From: Azadirachta indica
Lineage: Eukaryota > Streptophyta > Magnoliopsida > Sapindales > Meliaceae
Assembly (NCBI GenBank): GCA_022749755.1
Contig: CM040453.1
Span: 19,787,368 to 19,851,367 of the forward strand
Direction: 5' to 3'
DNA length: 64,000 nt
Shown: positions 1 to 13,012 of the stretch, in pieces
How the letters are laid out: every line of letters starts with the position of its first letter
Position numbering within the stretch: the first letter of the stretch is position 1
Notes under the pieces: generated by a model
What the model was told of the DNA's origin: nothing
What the model saw: only the letters and a program-made list of their open reading frames with translations
The model's database searches: none
Position numbers and translations under genes: made by a program

Positions 1-116
1 TGATATCTAAGATAATCAAACTCATGCTTTGGGTTGTAATGCAATGTCTTAGCGGTTGTCAATAACTCTAGGACTTTTTCGCAAGCTTTCACGAGTATTT
101 TGCCCCAAATACAATA
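1..116 (-). CDS. Possible partial exon of an unidentified gene running off the left edge
   Basis: Read on the minus strand from 116 to 1, one frame stays open for 38 codons up to the window edge. It has a protein-like composition: it begins YCIWGKILVKACEKV and ends KHEFDYLRY. An AG at 118-117 could be its splice acceptor, although the tract before it is AT-rich rather than clearly pyrimidine-rich. The DNA to the right on the plus strand, which would be its intron, is AT-rich with no obvious coding sequence. I do not recognise the family. It could be an internal exon, a decayed fragment, or chance. The call rests only on the open frame and composition, so confidence is low. Confidence 0.3.
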
Positions 117-772
117 CTTCAAAAATAATTTCAATAATAAATATTTAAAAAATATATATATACAAATGGTAACATGAGCATTGAAAGTAATAACACATGA
201 TCCTTGATATATATCCTTATCATCTCTTTTATACACAAACAAGAGCAACAAACATCACTCAAAAATATGGAACAGTAAAAAGTAGCAATATCTATGACCA
301 AAAATAAAATTGCCCTTTCAAATTTTGAGGGGTTTTTCAAAAACAACCGATAAATAGTAATATTTTTGCAAAAATATTATTCAACGACTAATAAATGAAA
401 TTTTATATTTTATATTTTATACTAATTTTTAAAAAAAAAGTTATTAGTTGAAAATCACAACAAATAGTCATTAATATACTCTATATTTAGGTAATGAGTT
501 AATAAATATCATTTTCATCATCTTCAATGTTGACAAATCTTATGGCCACACTTATTTTGACTTGTATAAATTGCACAATTCCAAGCATCTAGTTATTCAT
601 GACATTCAATGCTGAGACTTCCAGAAAATCTTTATTATTTCCCCAAATTTGACTGTATTTTTCAATTTTTCAGATTTAATATTGAAAAGAAATATATTTG
701 TTTCTCTTAATTAAAGTTAATAAACTAATAAAATTATCCACCGCTAGACTTACGGCTGGGTGAATGAAAGTA

Positions 773-804
<32 letters not shown>

Positions 805-857
805 TTCTTTTACCGCGTGTACGTAACAGTTGTTCAAGGGGGTTTTCCTAAAGGTGA

Positions 858-867
858 TGACGTGGCA
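858..867 (+). promoter_or_regulatory. ACGT-core element TGACGTGGCA
   Basis: TGACGTGGCA matches the hybrid C-box/G-box form bound by plant bZIP factors. It lies about 0.8 kb upstream of the PLATZ start codon. Binding and function are inferred from the motif only. Confidence 0.35.
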
Positions 868-976
868 ACGCCCAAGCCCCATTTCACCATGCAAATTCAT
901 TAAAATTTAATAAATAATTTGTGTCCACCACATGGCACTTTCTTCACCCCTCCAATAGAGCTGATTCACCACATTT

Positions 977-984
977 CCACGTGG
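977..984 (+). promoter_or_regulatory. Palindromic G-box CCACGTGG
   Basis: This is a perfect palindromic G-box (CCACGTGG), the classic bZIP/bHLH site of light- and ABA-responsive plant promoters. It is about 0.7 kb upstream of the PLATZ start codon and about 120 bp from the site at 858. It could serve the PLATZ gene or an unseen gene on the left. Confidence 0.4.
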
Positions 985-1675
985 CAAAATCGCGACCTTC
1001 CAAGTGTCAGAAATCCAAAGCATCATCATCACCTTGTCGGAAAATCCAAATTTGCCAGCCTAAACCTACAGTGTCCAAGCAAAATTATACCCAAATAATA
1101 ATTTCTCAAATCAGAAAATGTAATTACCATACAAATTTTTAAAAAGGGAAAATAATATTGCGATAATAATATTGAAATTCCTATTTTTCATCTTTCCGAA
1201 GGCAACCAATTTCTTTAGTTACATCAAACAAGTCCCTAATATTATGCTTATTCAGAAAAACAAAATTATCTAAATAACATTGAAGATCGAGAATCATATT
1301 GTTCACGTAATTTAACATTAAAAGATATTTGATGAGTCTGATGAATTAATTTATATAAATAAAAAACTCATGGATATGTTTAAGAAAAAATTAGTAGTTA
1401 GGGATCTGAATGTAATTATACTGTTAATGGTTTAGGTTCCTTGAGAAAAACGCATTCTTTTTTGTTCATCAGCGAGACGAGATTAGGCTCGGAGAGAGGT
1501 TCGGTTGAAGACTTTTAAGGGCGATCGAGATAAGCACTTCCCACACTCCCATTCACCACCCACCACTACAAAAGTACCCCACCACTTTTTCCTCTCACTT
1601 TCTCGAGAAAAAAAGGAAAAGAAAGTTTAGCAAGAAAGTTCTCTTTTCCTTTCTCTCAAAACTGGTTTATAGCTG

Positions 1676-2950
1676 ATGATCATCATGATGGTCAATAATG
1701 ATCAAGAACTACTCACTGTGAGAGAATTCAAGCCCAAGAACAGAAGAATCATGGTAACAATCCCTCATAGACTTCCACATATATATAATTACAGAACCTT
1801 ATTAGTTATTTATTTATACATCAATATTGATATCTGATTGGATTGTGATGATTAGGGCGGAGGAGGTCCAGATGATGATGATGATGATGAAGAAGAAGAA
1901 GAAGAAGATAAAGAAGATATGAATAAATGGCCAAGATGGCTGCGTCCTCTTCTGAAAACAAGCTTCTTTGTTCAATGCAAGCTCCATGCTGATGCTCACA
2001 AAAGTGAATGCAATATGTATTGCTTGGACTGCATGAATGGCGCCCTTTGTTCTCTCTGTCTTTCATTGCACAAAGACCACAGAGCAATCCAGGTAATTCA
2101 TTCATTCATCCATTCATTTCCCAAAACCCCATGAAATTACATTGCTTATTAATCTCTAGTCATTGATGAAACCTGAGATGGGGATTGTGTATTGTACATT
2201 CAGATAAGAAGATCATCATACCATGATGTGATAAGAGTATCTGAGATACAGAAGTACATGGATATAACAGGAGTTCAGACATACATAATCAACAGTGCTA
2301 GAATTGTGTTCTTGAATGAAAGACCGCAGCCTAGGCCTGGTAAAGGCGTCACCAACAATTGTCTTGTATGTGAACGCAGCCTCCTCGATTCCTTCACTTT
2401 CTGCTCTCTTGGCTGCAAGGTAACTTCAATGTTTCACCTTTTTTCTTCATTTTTCTTCTCGATTTTTGACTTTTTCTGGTAAGAAACTCAATTGGGAAAT
2501 TCATAAATTACATGATTTTAACAGTTTTGGATCAACAATCTACCAATTTTTTTTCATTTTTAATTTCTACAAGTGAAAATTACAGTGGAGGTTACTAGAT
2601 TTTGAGCAGTAGATGCTGACAAGACAATGTACGTACAAACTAACTAGTTAAGGACAGAAGTATTTTCCAACAGTTATTAACAGATTTTAATTAATTAGTT
2701 AATTAATCAATTAATTTGGTTTTATCAGATTGTGGGAACATCGAATAATTTTCAGAAAAGGAAAATGCGCAAGGAAATGGAAGGCTCTGATGCCGAGTCA
2801 TTGAATGGGGGAAGCCATCGAAGTTCCAAGAAGACGCGAAGCTTTACGCCGTCAACACCGCCGCCGACCGCCGTCAGTTACAGAACTGCAAAGAGGAGAA
2901 AGGGAGTTCCTCACAGATCGCCAATGGGAGGTTTTCTGATAGAATATTAA
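1676..2950 (+). CDS. PLATZ-family zinc-dependent DNA-binding protein
   Basis: Four exons join in frame: 1676-1753, 1856-2092, 2204-2419 and 2729-2950, giving 250 residues. The family (plant AT-rich sequence and zinc-binding) acts in the nucleus and represses transcription by binding A/T-rich DNA. Two zinc-ligand clusters are visible. The first has C67, H70, C78, C82, C85, C91, C94, H98 and H101, and the second has C158, C161, C172 and C176. The C-terminus is basic and Ser/Pro-rich (SSKKTR, AKRRKG), as in the family. A run of six Asp and six Glu (residues 32-43) precedes the PLATZ domain and comes from a GAT/GAA repeat. I chose the ATG at 1676 because exon 1 joins exon 2 in frame. Nearby in-frame ATGs at 1685 and 1688, or M48 just before the domain, are alternatives. 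The family call is secure; the target genes cannot be seen. Confidence 0.92.
1871..1909 (+). repeat. Coding GAT/GAA trinucleotide repeat
   Basis: Six GAT codons followed by six GAA codons and one more GAT encode the acidic run of the PLATZ protein. Being trinucleotide, length changes would keep the frame. Confidence 0.85.
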
Positions 2951-3291
2951 AAAAGGGTTAAATTATTAAGAAATTAATTAATATTATAAATACCCAGAAA
3001 TTTCTCTCTGTGTTATAGAATCTCAACACCAGAGCCTTGTCGTCTGTGAAGGCCGGTGTTTGGAAACTAAGCTTATAGTTCTGTGTTGTACAATGTTAAT
3101 GTACATAGAAGGAAAAAGGAAATTAAGGGATAGAAATAAGGAAAATATTCAACCAAATTTTAAAAAAAAAAAAAGAAAAAAAAAAGGCAAGATTATGGAT
3201 TGTAAAAATAGTTGTTTGTATGTGTTAGGGTTCTGATCATATAAATTATTATAAAACTTTATTACATATAAGTGGTGGTTTCAATTGTGTG

Positions 3292-3323
<32 letters not shown>

Positions 3324-3784
3324 GAATTGATGATAGATGGAGAATTCATATTTCAATATGGAAATTGTAATTTTTCTATTTGAAAATTTTAATTTATTTA
3401 ATTATTTTTTGAAAATAAATATTATTAACTAATAATCCCTGAAAGGTGGAAGGAAAAGTTAGCTGAACGTGGTGGTTTTGTGAAAATTAGATACACTTGG
3501 GGGTGTTAGGTAAATTACTAGAAATGTGAACTGAATAGATTCGGCATTCAATTTAATTTATTTCACTCAGGTCAGATGGCAGTTTTCGTCTGAATCAGAT
3601 GGGCTAATTTGTTCATAAGTTTAAAAATAGAAATTGAGAATTAGAACGAAAAAAACTAATTCCCATTATGAATGTCCCAACTGTCATCTTAAATTGAGTT
3701 ATTAATATTAATTACATGTTTAAATCTATTAGAAGAGAAATTGGAAAAAAATCCTTTAATTGGAGACATGAACGGCGCCGTTTT

Positions 3785-4070
3785 GACGGAAGGAAGCGGA
3801 TGTAGGTCGAGCAGACCTTTGCAATGTATGGAACATCCTGATGTTGACACGTGCTATTCCTTCCTTTTTTTAGCGTAATATACTAAACCGTAAATAAAAT
3901 AAATAAAAATTATTGTTTTTCTTCTTCTGCTTTTGATTTATTATATTAAAAAAATAATAAAAATTTTGCATCGAAAGTGACGGAGTACATGCCGCATTTA
4001 CAGGTCGAAGTACCTGAAAATTGCCGTCACCATCAGGCTGCTTTCTTCTGCTTACGCAATGCCACGTGTT
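3785..4070. promoter_or_regulatory. GC-richer patch with two hairpin-plus-ACGT modules
   Basis: Two loosely similar modules occur here. Each has a short AGGTC...GACCT or AGGT...ACCT inverted repeat followed by a CACGTG-core site: GACACGTGCT at 3846-3855 and GCCACGTGTT at 4061-4070. They stand out in an otherwise AT-rich spacer and could be promoter remnants or an unannotated regulatory block. No transcript start is evident. Confidence 0.25.
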
Positions 4071-6435
4071 CCATTACCTTCAATAATTGGACTCTGGTGG
4101 CTTCTTAGCCGTCCATTTTGCATCTTACATCATGAACAATAATGCTCGCCGTGCTTCGTTGAAAATAAAGTCGTATTAAAAAAAATATATTTTGACCAAG
4201 ATCCTTACTAATTACATTTATTATGATCTAGCCAAAAGCTTTTGAAAAATAGACACAACAGCCTTAACCTCCAAAATTACCAAGTCCTCCATGTTTTTTT
4301 TGTATATTGCATTTTTATGAGTTTTTTTTTTAAATTAAATGAACATATTACATTATTTTAATTCATTTATATGTTTCGTATTTAAATTTTAACATTTTTT
4401 TCAATCATATTTAACTGTAATTTGGAGCTTCAATCAAGAGTGTTATTACATCATTTTCTCAATATCAACTAGGAAGAGTTCATGTAGAATCAGTTATCAA
4501 TCAAATTTCAATTTAGTTGAATTATAAATGAAAAATAATATCAAATTAATTTATGTAATTAAGGGATTGAGAATTATGAGCAAAAAATTTATAATGCATG
4601 ACTGATCAATTGGGGGCTTGTTATGTGTAGCTTTCTATCTAATCTCAGATGCCAATTCAATTCAAATACCCTTTTTCCAAATTCAATCCTAGTGCATTAT
4701 CAAATCATAAAATGACAAAAATAATAATATATAGATATGTATTCCTAAAAATTTGTTATAAAATAAATAAATAATTTTAAAATTTTATTTTTGTTACAAT
4801 TATGATATATCCTTTTAATCAAGTAACTATTTATGAGTCATCGACTCATTTTTAACATGAATTTAGTTGGATTTTTTCTTTTTTTTATTATTTTAAAATT
4901 TAAAGAAATTTAATTTGGATAACATAAAAGAAAAAGATTTTTTTTTAAAAAAAAAAATCTCTTATGCCTATAAAGAGAAGAATGTAGATAAAAATAAGTT
5001 AGGCAGATTGGCATAAAACATTATAAACTCTATCAAACTCTTTATAGTGGGGTCCCTAAACATTTTAATTTTAATTTATAAAAAAAATAAATAAAAAGAA
5101 AAATAAAAATGTCATCACATGGATTCTTGTAACAACTACAATTTGTTGTTTTGTATAGCATTTGGTCCACTTGCTCAACCTTCATATACTAATTCTGGGA
5201 TAGGGTGGGATCCCACCCTTTGATGGGACTTGCCTAATCCATGATATGAAAATTGATCTCTTCGTTTGTCTAAAACTTCCTCTCACCACGTGATCATATC
5301 TGCATCAACAACCGTCTGATATGTGCCCCCCACTTTTTTTTTTTTTTTTTTGTTTAAATAGCACCATTAAATTATTTATTGACCTATCATTCATTGGCTA
5401 ATTGTTTTTCTGTTAGGTTACCCAGATCACCAACTTAATTCATTATTGAAGACGTGATTGTTATATTTAAAATATTATTTAAATTTTAAAAAAAAATTAA
5501 TTTTTCAATTGATAAAATTTTTTAAAATGATATTTTAAAAATTTTTTAATTTTAATTTGAACAAAATTTTGAATCCTTAACTTTTTATATAACTTCAAAT
5601 TACTATATCAATTGAAATTTATAAAATATAATCTACTTATATTTTATAATAATTTCTTTTATTATAACGTCAATTTCGTATTTTATATAAAAAAGAACTT
5701 AAATTTTATGTAAAATTCAAAAATAATATCTTAAGTTTTATGTTACAAGTCATTTAATGGATAATATCGGTGTCTATTTCTAATATTTTGCTAGAAAATT
5801 TGTGAAAAAAACTCAAAAAGTTAGAATAGAAAATGCGTTAAAATGTTGAACTTTGAAGTTGATAATTAAAGGTAGATTAAGTCAATTAAAAGTAGTCTAA
5901 TATAACCTATAAATTAGAAAAGTCTAAAATTTTAATTCTAGAATTAAAAGTAATTTAAATTCACTTAATTAAAGTTAATTTAATATTAAATTAAATTTTT
6001 ATTTTTAAATAGAGAGCAATGTACTTTAAACATTTAAAAAAAATCAGTTTTCACATATACACAAAAAAAATTGAATCCACTATTTTAACATTGAGGTGGA
6101 AAATAACATTATTTAATTTAAGTGTCGTTAATTTTGAATATATAAATGTGAATGATGAGAAAATTTCAAGGGTTTATTTAAAGTCTATGACTCTATTAAT
6201 TTGTTAATGAATTAAAGTTTTTATGCACATTTTCAAACACCATGATAAAGATTATTAAATGTACGCTTGGAAAGAGTTTTTTTTGTTTTAATTTTTATAC
6301 ATAACTAGAAACGTTTTTTATGTTGAAATAGATCAAAGTATTTTTGCACTTGCAAACATTTTCAATTCGAAGTGTTAGCTAATCTTAGTATTACGAATTT
6401 GAAACTTTTTAACTCAGTCGGAGACTTGCAATTCA

Positions 6436-6475
<40 letters not shown>
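6436..6475. repeat. ATT microsatellite
   Basis: An uninterrupted ATT trinucleotide run of about 13 units in AT-rich intergenic DNA. Confidence 0.9.
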
Positions 6476-6476
<1 letters not shown>

Positions 6477-7392
6477 AAGTTTGAAAAGTTTACTAGAAGA
6501 ACAAGAAATTTTAATTAAAATAAAAAACGTTGCTATGCTAATCTTTTTCATTTTAAAAATGTTTGAATTCAGTGATGGAGTCCTATTAGGGTCCGAAGCT
6601 CTACAATTTTTTTAAAATTTTTATTATAATATTTATATTTTTAAATTTATTTTTTTTATTTATATATAATTTAATTTTTAGATTTTGTAAAATTATCTAT
6701 TTACTTTTTTAAAATATTAATTTTATTTTTTTAAATATTTTATTTTCAGTTATCTATTTTTAACTCTGCCGATTCAATTAATTATTGCCAACCAAATCGG
6801 ACCCTTGTCATTCTTTACAGTTGTGATTGGGTTTAAATTTTAGAAACAAATATTATATAATATATGTGCCACATTATGAAAATGTGTTAGAATTTAAGAT
6901 TATTAAATGCAATCATATGCTATGTTACATCTATTATCATTATCAAACTTTCTGTATAACAAAGTTCAATATAATAAGCTATTTGGGACCATGACATTGC
7001 ACCAACCTAATACTTAAGAGAAAAATTTACAAATCTTATGTTCAAAGCAATTACAACCAAAAGAAGAAGATTCCTTCTATGTTTACCCAAAAAAAAAATA
7101 CAAGACCCATCAAATTATTCTACAAAAAGGCATAAGCATACATGCAATTAATAATTAGAAGTTATAACTATTTTTTAATTTCACGGTTCATTAAATAAGA
7201 ATTGAAGTGTTGTAACTCTTAGTGTATCCGTATCACTACACATTACAATGATAGATTTATAGCAAGTAATAGGTAATGTAATGTATTATAACATAAAATG
7301 TACAGTGTTACAATGCTATAAACAAAATGAATACAGGCTGTTATCCTAATGAAAGAATTGAGAAATCACCCTGGTAAACCCAGGGATTCTCA

Positions 7393-10300
7393 TTACAAGC
7401 TAGAAATATGATCAGAACTTATATCTGATCCCATCGTGGAACTCTCCAGATGGAATGCAAACGACTCGGCTAGCTCTACAGCGTGCTGGACGCTAAGACG
7501 GGTTCCTTGTTGTCCGACAACTGTGGCTGCAATTCTAGCTGCTAATGTACCCATTCCTTTTAAGTTTGATACGCCTCGTAATATACCATACAAAATACCA
7601 GATGCGTAGGCATCACCAGCACCACAAGTGTCTACTGGTACACATGGAGAAGGTGGTATATATACTGCTTCTCCTTTTACACCTATGTAAGAGCCTCTTG
7701 GCCCGTCTGTGACTGAAACTAAGGGTACGAAGTGGCTTAGATACCTTGTGGCCGATTCAGGGCTTTCCTTCGACGAAAAATGGCAGAAAGCTCTTGCTTC
7801 ATCGCTGTTTGCAAATACAATGTCGGAGTAGTTTCCAACAATTTCCCTGCATGAAAACAAAAAAAAGGAAAAAAATGGTTAAACTATATTCTGACTAAAC
7901 AACGAAAAAGTAGCTTCATCATTGTATTGAGATGTTTTATATCCATTTGTATTAATCAACACTGACTATTGTCACATTAAATCAAGGAAGGCATCAAGCT
8001 CTTGAAACAAATTGAAGTAGTCTAAATGAACACCATTCGTCCAGAAGCCTGTTCGCAGATGAAGCAGCTCTTGGGTGGTCAATGATGAAAAAGGTTAGAG
8101 GACATAATGGCACAAATGGTCTAGAAAAGGACCCTTTTCGCCTTCTGATAAAGGTTTTCCTCTCTAAAGTACATGTAGCCTTTGCTTTTTCTTCCTCCTA
8201 CTTTATTTGGTCATGAGTCTAAAAACATTAACATTCCAGAAAAGAAATTCCTTCCTACAATTTTCTTTTATACACTGCTACTACACATTACAAAAAAGCT
8301 TGGACAAATGTGACATCCCAGTTCTTGGTAAATGAACAAAATCTACTGTGTTTCCAGCAGCTGCTTTTGAAAGCTTACTTAAATCAGTGACATTATTAAA
8401 CTGTTTGAAGATATCAAATAGTCACAATTGAAACTATTTCCATTCCTTCACTCTTCCATTTGTATGTTCTACAAGCCCAGTCAAACTTGATAAAAAACTA
8501 CCATCGAGTCAAGCACCATATGTCATATATTTTTAATTTAAGAACAATGTAAAATGCATACCAGAAATCATCGTAGTGTCTCTCAATGCATGACACATCT
8601 GATGCTGTTACTGCAATCAGAGCACCACTCCTGCGGGCTACTTCACAAGCTTTTGTAATTGTTTTAATTGTATCTGGAAGTTCAAATAAATATCCTTCAA
8701 CCACAAGTATGTTTGTCTTGGAAATTAGGTTACCCAAGCAGGGATCGTAGTTTATAGTTGATGATGTACCCTGACATGTTGAAAATGGAAAACAAATTAA
8801 TATCTGATACTGTTAACATCATAACCACATACAGACGCTAAACAAAGTAAAGAGTACAAAATGTTATCCTTTGATTGTAATTTTATATTGAAAAATTAAT
8901 AAGCGCCTTTACATAAGAACAAAAAAATTTATAAATTTCAGAAACACCCAAAGCAAATTACAGGAGGCAAGGTAATAAAACAGTGAGGATAAAAAGAACA
9001 TCAATTTAGAAACAGATTCCACAGAATTTTCAATAGCAAAAGATGGATGAGAAATCTAATTATTTTCATGTGCTATCCCCAAAATAGAGTACAGCTCCTC
9101 CAAATTTCCTGAGCTTCTCTGTACCCAATGTTTTGTGTAACACAATTCTTCACCAGATTTAGTTGAATTGAACTTAAATATGGTTAATTATTTCCACATT
9201 GTTATTCCTAGAAGTAGCTGCTAGAGCAAAGTTCTCAAACTATTTCATAAAATATAATGCACAAATATGCTGTTAACAAAAGTACCATACTCTTCAAATT
9301 CAGGCAAAAAGCGCCAGTGTCTGAAAATTAAGTTCAAAATCTGGAGCATTATTTTCAATTCCAGAACTTATAATTCAACAGAAAGCTAAGCTTACTACAT
9401 AACAAGGGACCTAACTTCCACTTATAATTCTTCTGTGGACGAAAAAAATTTATTTATACAATAGGTATCATCAAGACATCACTGAACATGAAAAGAAAGA
9501 ATATTATGCGTAAACCAATGAAGTTCTGAAAAAGTGTTGACTATTTAGAGATTTAAAATACGCATACCCATCAGGTCATAGATACAATTTACTCATAATT
9601 GTAAATGTTGCTTACTTAGCAGCGATCTAGCAGAAGAGTCTACAACTTAGCATCAAGACATACTAACAACAAGCATAAAATTACAAGTTCACGACCAAGG
9701 TGCTTGAACAATAACTGAAATAAAAAACCATTTCTCTCTTTATAAAAATTATTTCTAAAAAAATTTAAAAGTCTCAGACACAAAATGATATTGCAATTTT
9801 GTCACAAATACTTCATACAAATCTAACCTGATATGCAAGCATTGTGCGTTGAGCATCTGGAGTAGTGAGAACTATCACTGTTCCCGTAGTACCATCCTTA
9901 ATGGGTGCAGAGCAAAAATTTACATTTGCCCGACGCAATTTTGCCCTAGAAAACATATAGAGGTAGTAGATATTTAATGAAGCAGAAGGAACAAAAATCA
10001 TAGATAATGAAAGGATCAAATAGTTCAATGTTTGATATTAAACAGCAAACAGAACCAAGAACAGAAAAGCTTCATTCCCAGATGGCATTGGAACCCATAT
10101 CATAACTGGAAGCCTTTAACCAAGCACGAATGAGGATTAAATTTAATCAGACCTTAGAGGCCCAAGTATCAATCAATTCAATGCATACTTTTTTCAGGTT
10201 AATTATATCTTTGGACAATTACAACTTTGGAAATCAATCTTCATCACAATTATTTATTTTGTTATTTTCTCTTACTTTTGTTCTTTCAACTTGCAGAGAA

Positions 10301-12853
10301 TGGTGGAATTTGGTATCATTTTTTGTTCTCTGTTATCTTGATATTATGCTAGTTTCTAACTTCAAAAGCATGGCAAGGTTTAGAATTGTTTTCTGTTCTT
10401 AACATCACTACACTGAGATATGAAATGGAGGTAAGAACTTTGAATTATTCATCTTCACAACTATGTCTGATGATGTGTTCAGAATATAAGTGTTCGAGCC
10501 AAAGATAAGTATAAAGTATAACTACTTCACAACTCAATGTTTATAGTGGCAAGAGCAGCCAACTGCTTGATCCTTTATAATACTCAGTAAAATTCCATAC
10601 CCCAAAAGAATCACCAAAGCTATCAAACAATGGGTTTCTCAAGTTTTACAAAATAAATTTTTGATGCCCACACATTCCTTATTCTTTTCAAAACCATATT
10701 TCTATTTCCAAACCCTAGGTTTCCTGTTACATATAACCATATTTGATGCCTAGAGATTCTGATTTGAAAGAACAGAAACTATACCTTCCTCATTAACTAT
10801 ATAATCTTTTTTAACTTATGTGTAGCCACTTCGATGAAAATATAATATACACAAAGATGCTTGCTACTGCTGTTATCAATTCCCACATCCTGGAATTACA
10901 GCAAGCAAGGGGTCCTGACAAGGAGAACAGTATAGTACTCTACAATGAGAGAAAATTATTTGTCATTCCTAGGCTGATTGGCAATTAGAAAATACAAAGA
11001 TAAACATCCCTGCTGGATGAGATCATGAAAGTCAAACTACTAATGCCTTTCTTTTCCTGATGCCAAAACTATAAATACACAGTTTCTTTAACTAAGAATA
11101 GGTTAGTAATCAAGCATTCCATATATAGTTGCATATGCTTGTGTTATGAAATTTAAAGTTATATGGTGTACTTGTTATTATTAGCAACTCAATAACTGCC
11201 AAAATATCAGATATGAATTTATTTAAACCAAATGGCACCAAATTTTTACTTATATCTTTTCCTAGAACAAGTTAAATTGCCATCTCAGAAAAAATTCACA
11301 GGCTCATATGAATAATTTCAAAAAAATTTAATGAGTATAGTCTAAACAAGACCCAACCTGTAGAAGTCACCCAACGGATCACTCCCCACGCTCCCTGCCA
11401 TGGCTACATTAAGAGCGGGACCTCCAATGGGTTTTCCACCAAGCCTTGCCAAGGCCACCAGGCTGTTCGAAAGAGATCCACCAGCGGCAGCCTTGTAGCT
11501 ACAACCATCCATAGCCCGCAAAACCCTACCCCTCTCCTCATGATTTACAAGCTTTCTTGTTCCCTTCTCTAATCCCAGTCTCTCCAAAAATTCGTCATCA
11601 ACCATGCCAGAAAAATCTACCTATAAACATTAGAATAGAGATGAAATGCCAAGATTAATTGATCATTATCTACCAGGAGATAAAATTGCATTCCATATAT
11701 ATGAAAATTGGAGCTACTCCTGAAAATTCTAAAATGTGGAACATCTTCATCTGGTATTAGTATAATTAAATTAGCACACTGCCACCCAACGAATTTTCAT
11801 CGGCATCAAATATATATGTGCTGGGCCTATTAAACAATAAATAAACAATGCTATAACAGAAAATTTACAATTATTCCACACGATGGAGAGCAGATTTAAA
11901 AGGTTTAACCATATTAACATACAACCAGCAATTCCATCCATATCATTCCAAAACATTCTTGCCACCTCCAACATTATCTGAACTTCCATCACTTCCTTTC
12001 ATTATCCATACTTTACTAAGAGTTCTCTCAATATCTCACGTTATAGCAATTCAGTAATAGCTCTTAAAGCAGAAACGATTTCTTAACCAATGCAATCAAC
12101 AACAGGCATCTGTTTTAGTTCTTTTCCACATTATATCTTCAAAACAAACAAAATAATATCAATAGTAGAAAATAAAATTCCACAAATCTCTCTTACAGCT
12201 TAAAAGGGACCTTGAGTATAAGAGGAGCTGAAATTTCCTAACCTTTCATTGAACTCCTCAAAACAGAAAAAGAAACGACAGGAAATTGATAATGCATTTA
12301 ATTTCCTATACGAAAATCTATTGAAGGAATCAAACAAAGGATTAAATTATATGGGAACTAACAATCTAGAACAAAAGTTCAAATTTTCCCTATCCTGTAC
12401 AATTTCTCCTGCACTTTCTCAAGAACCAAACAGCAAACAGCAAACAACATAAAGGCAAACCAAATCCAAACTTCAAAGAAAAACAAACAAAATTACCATG
12501 GCCTGACCGAGCCCCAAGGCATGCCATCTATCAGGCAAAACAGAAGATGACCCACTTGTCTCATTCAACTCCTCAACTTCTTCATCACTCTCACTCTCAT
12601 CTCCTTCTTCTTCGTCATCTTCATCTCCTCCCAAGGCACTACCTCTTCCGCCCGTAGCCCAACAAACAGACGACATCCATAAAAACCCATCTCGTCTTTT
12701 GCCCATAGAACCAAGTTTTAGCCTCTCCCCAGCTAGACAATGTCGAAAAACAAAAGCCTTAACCGTTGTGTGGGCATGGTGGCGATGATATAAAGAGGAG
12801 TGAGGATAAAGAGAGAAAGTAGGAGAGGAAACAGGAAGAATAGAGAGAGACAT
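7393..12853 (-). CDS. NARA5: Plastid pfkB-type carbohydrate kinase, NARA5-like
   Basis: Five exons on the minus strand, in order 12853-12497, 11620-11358, 9945-9828, 8770-8562 and 7846-7393, join in frame to 466 residues. It is a PfkB/ribokinase-fold sugar kinase. The glycine-rich substrate region GGSLSN is at 166-171, and the C-terminal signature DTCGAGD at 388-394 carries the catalytic Asp and anion hole. The N-terminus (MSLSILPVSSPTFSLYPHSS) is Ser-rich with basic residues after it, as expected of a chloroplast transit peptide. An acidic stretch (GGDEDDEEEGDESESDEE) precedes the kinase domain. The layout and the segment around VDFSGMVDDEFLERLG resemble Arabidopsis NARA5 (At4g27600), which is needed for accumulation of Rubisco and other photosynthetic proteins; its sugar substrate is not known to me. 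The family call is firm. The orthology rests on remembered similarity. Confidence 0.88.
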
Positions 12854-13012
12854 TTGAGTAATTCTCTTGTATAATAATAATAATAATAAATTATATTTAT
12901 TCGTTCAAATATGTTTTCTTGGCTCCTCGATTAGGATGGAGCAGCGCGCATGTCCATCCACAAACCAGAATAGTCAGCCCCTCTGTTTTGCGGACATTGA
13001 AGGATAACGAAC

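Larger units (their letters stand above)
117..1675. other. AT-rich upstream region and probable 5' UTR of the PLATZ gene
   Basis: No gene is supported here. The left part is AT-rich and holds an AT dinucleotide tract at 773-795. Two ACGT-core sites lie at 858-867 and 977-984. The segment 1440-1675 has pyrimidine- and purine-rich runs typical of a plant 5' UTR and leads directly into the PLATZ start codon. A 73-codon open frame at 921-1142 shows no recognisable protein features. Confidence 0.6.
2951..7392. other. AT-rich intergenic region between the PLATZ gene and the pfkB kinase gene
   Basis: The first few hundred bases are the probable PLATZ 3' UTR, ending near A-rich tracts around 3160-3190. 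Beyond it the DNA is AT-rich, with a TA tract (3292-3320), an A/T inverted repeat near 4933-4962 and an ATT microsatellite (6436-6475). A less AT-rich patch at 3770-4080 holds two ACGT elements. The last part, about 6960-7392, should contain the 3' UTR of the minus-strand kinase. No coding sequence is supported. Confidence 0.6.

Noticed and set aside
921..1142. 73-codon plus-strand gene near the left end
   Set aside because: Composition is Ser/Lys/Cys-rich without domains, it overlaps a G-box, and it probably belongs to promoter DNA.
4933..4962. Terminator-like inverted repeat
   Set aside because: It consists of opposed T and A runs, which are expected by chance in this AT-rich spacer; it has no link to a transcript end.
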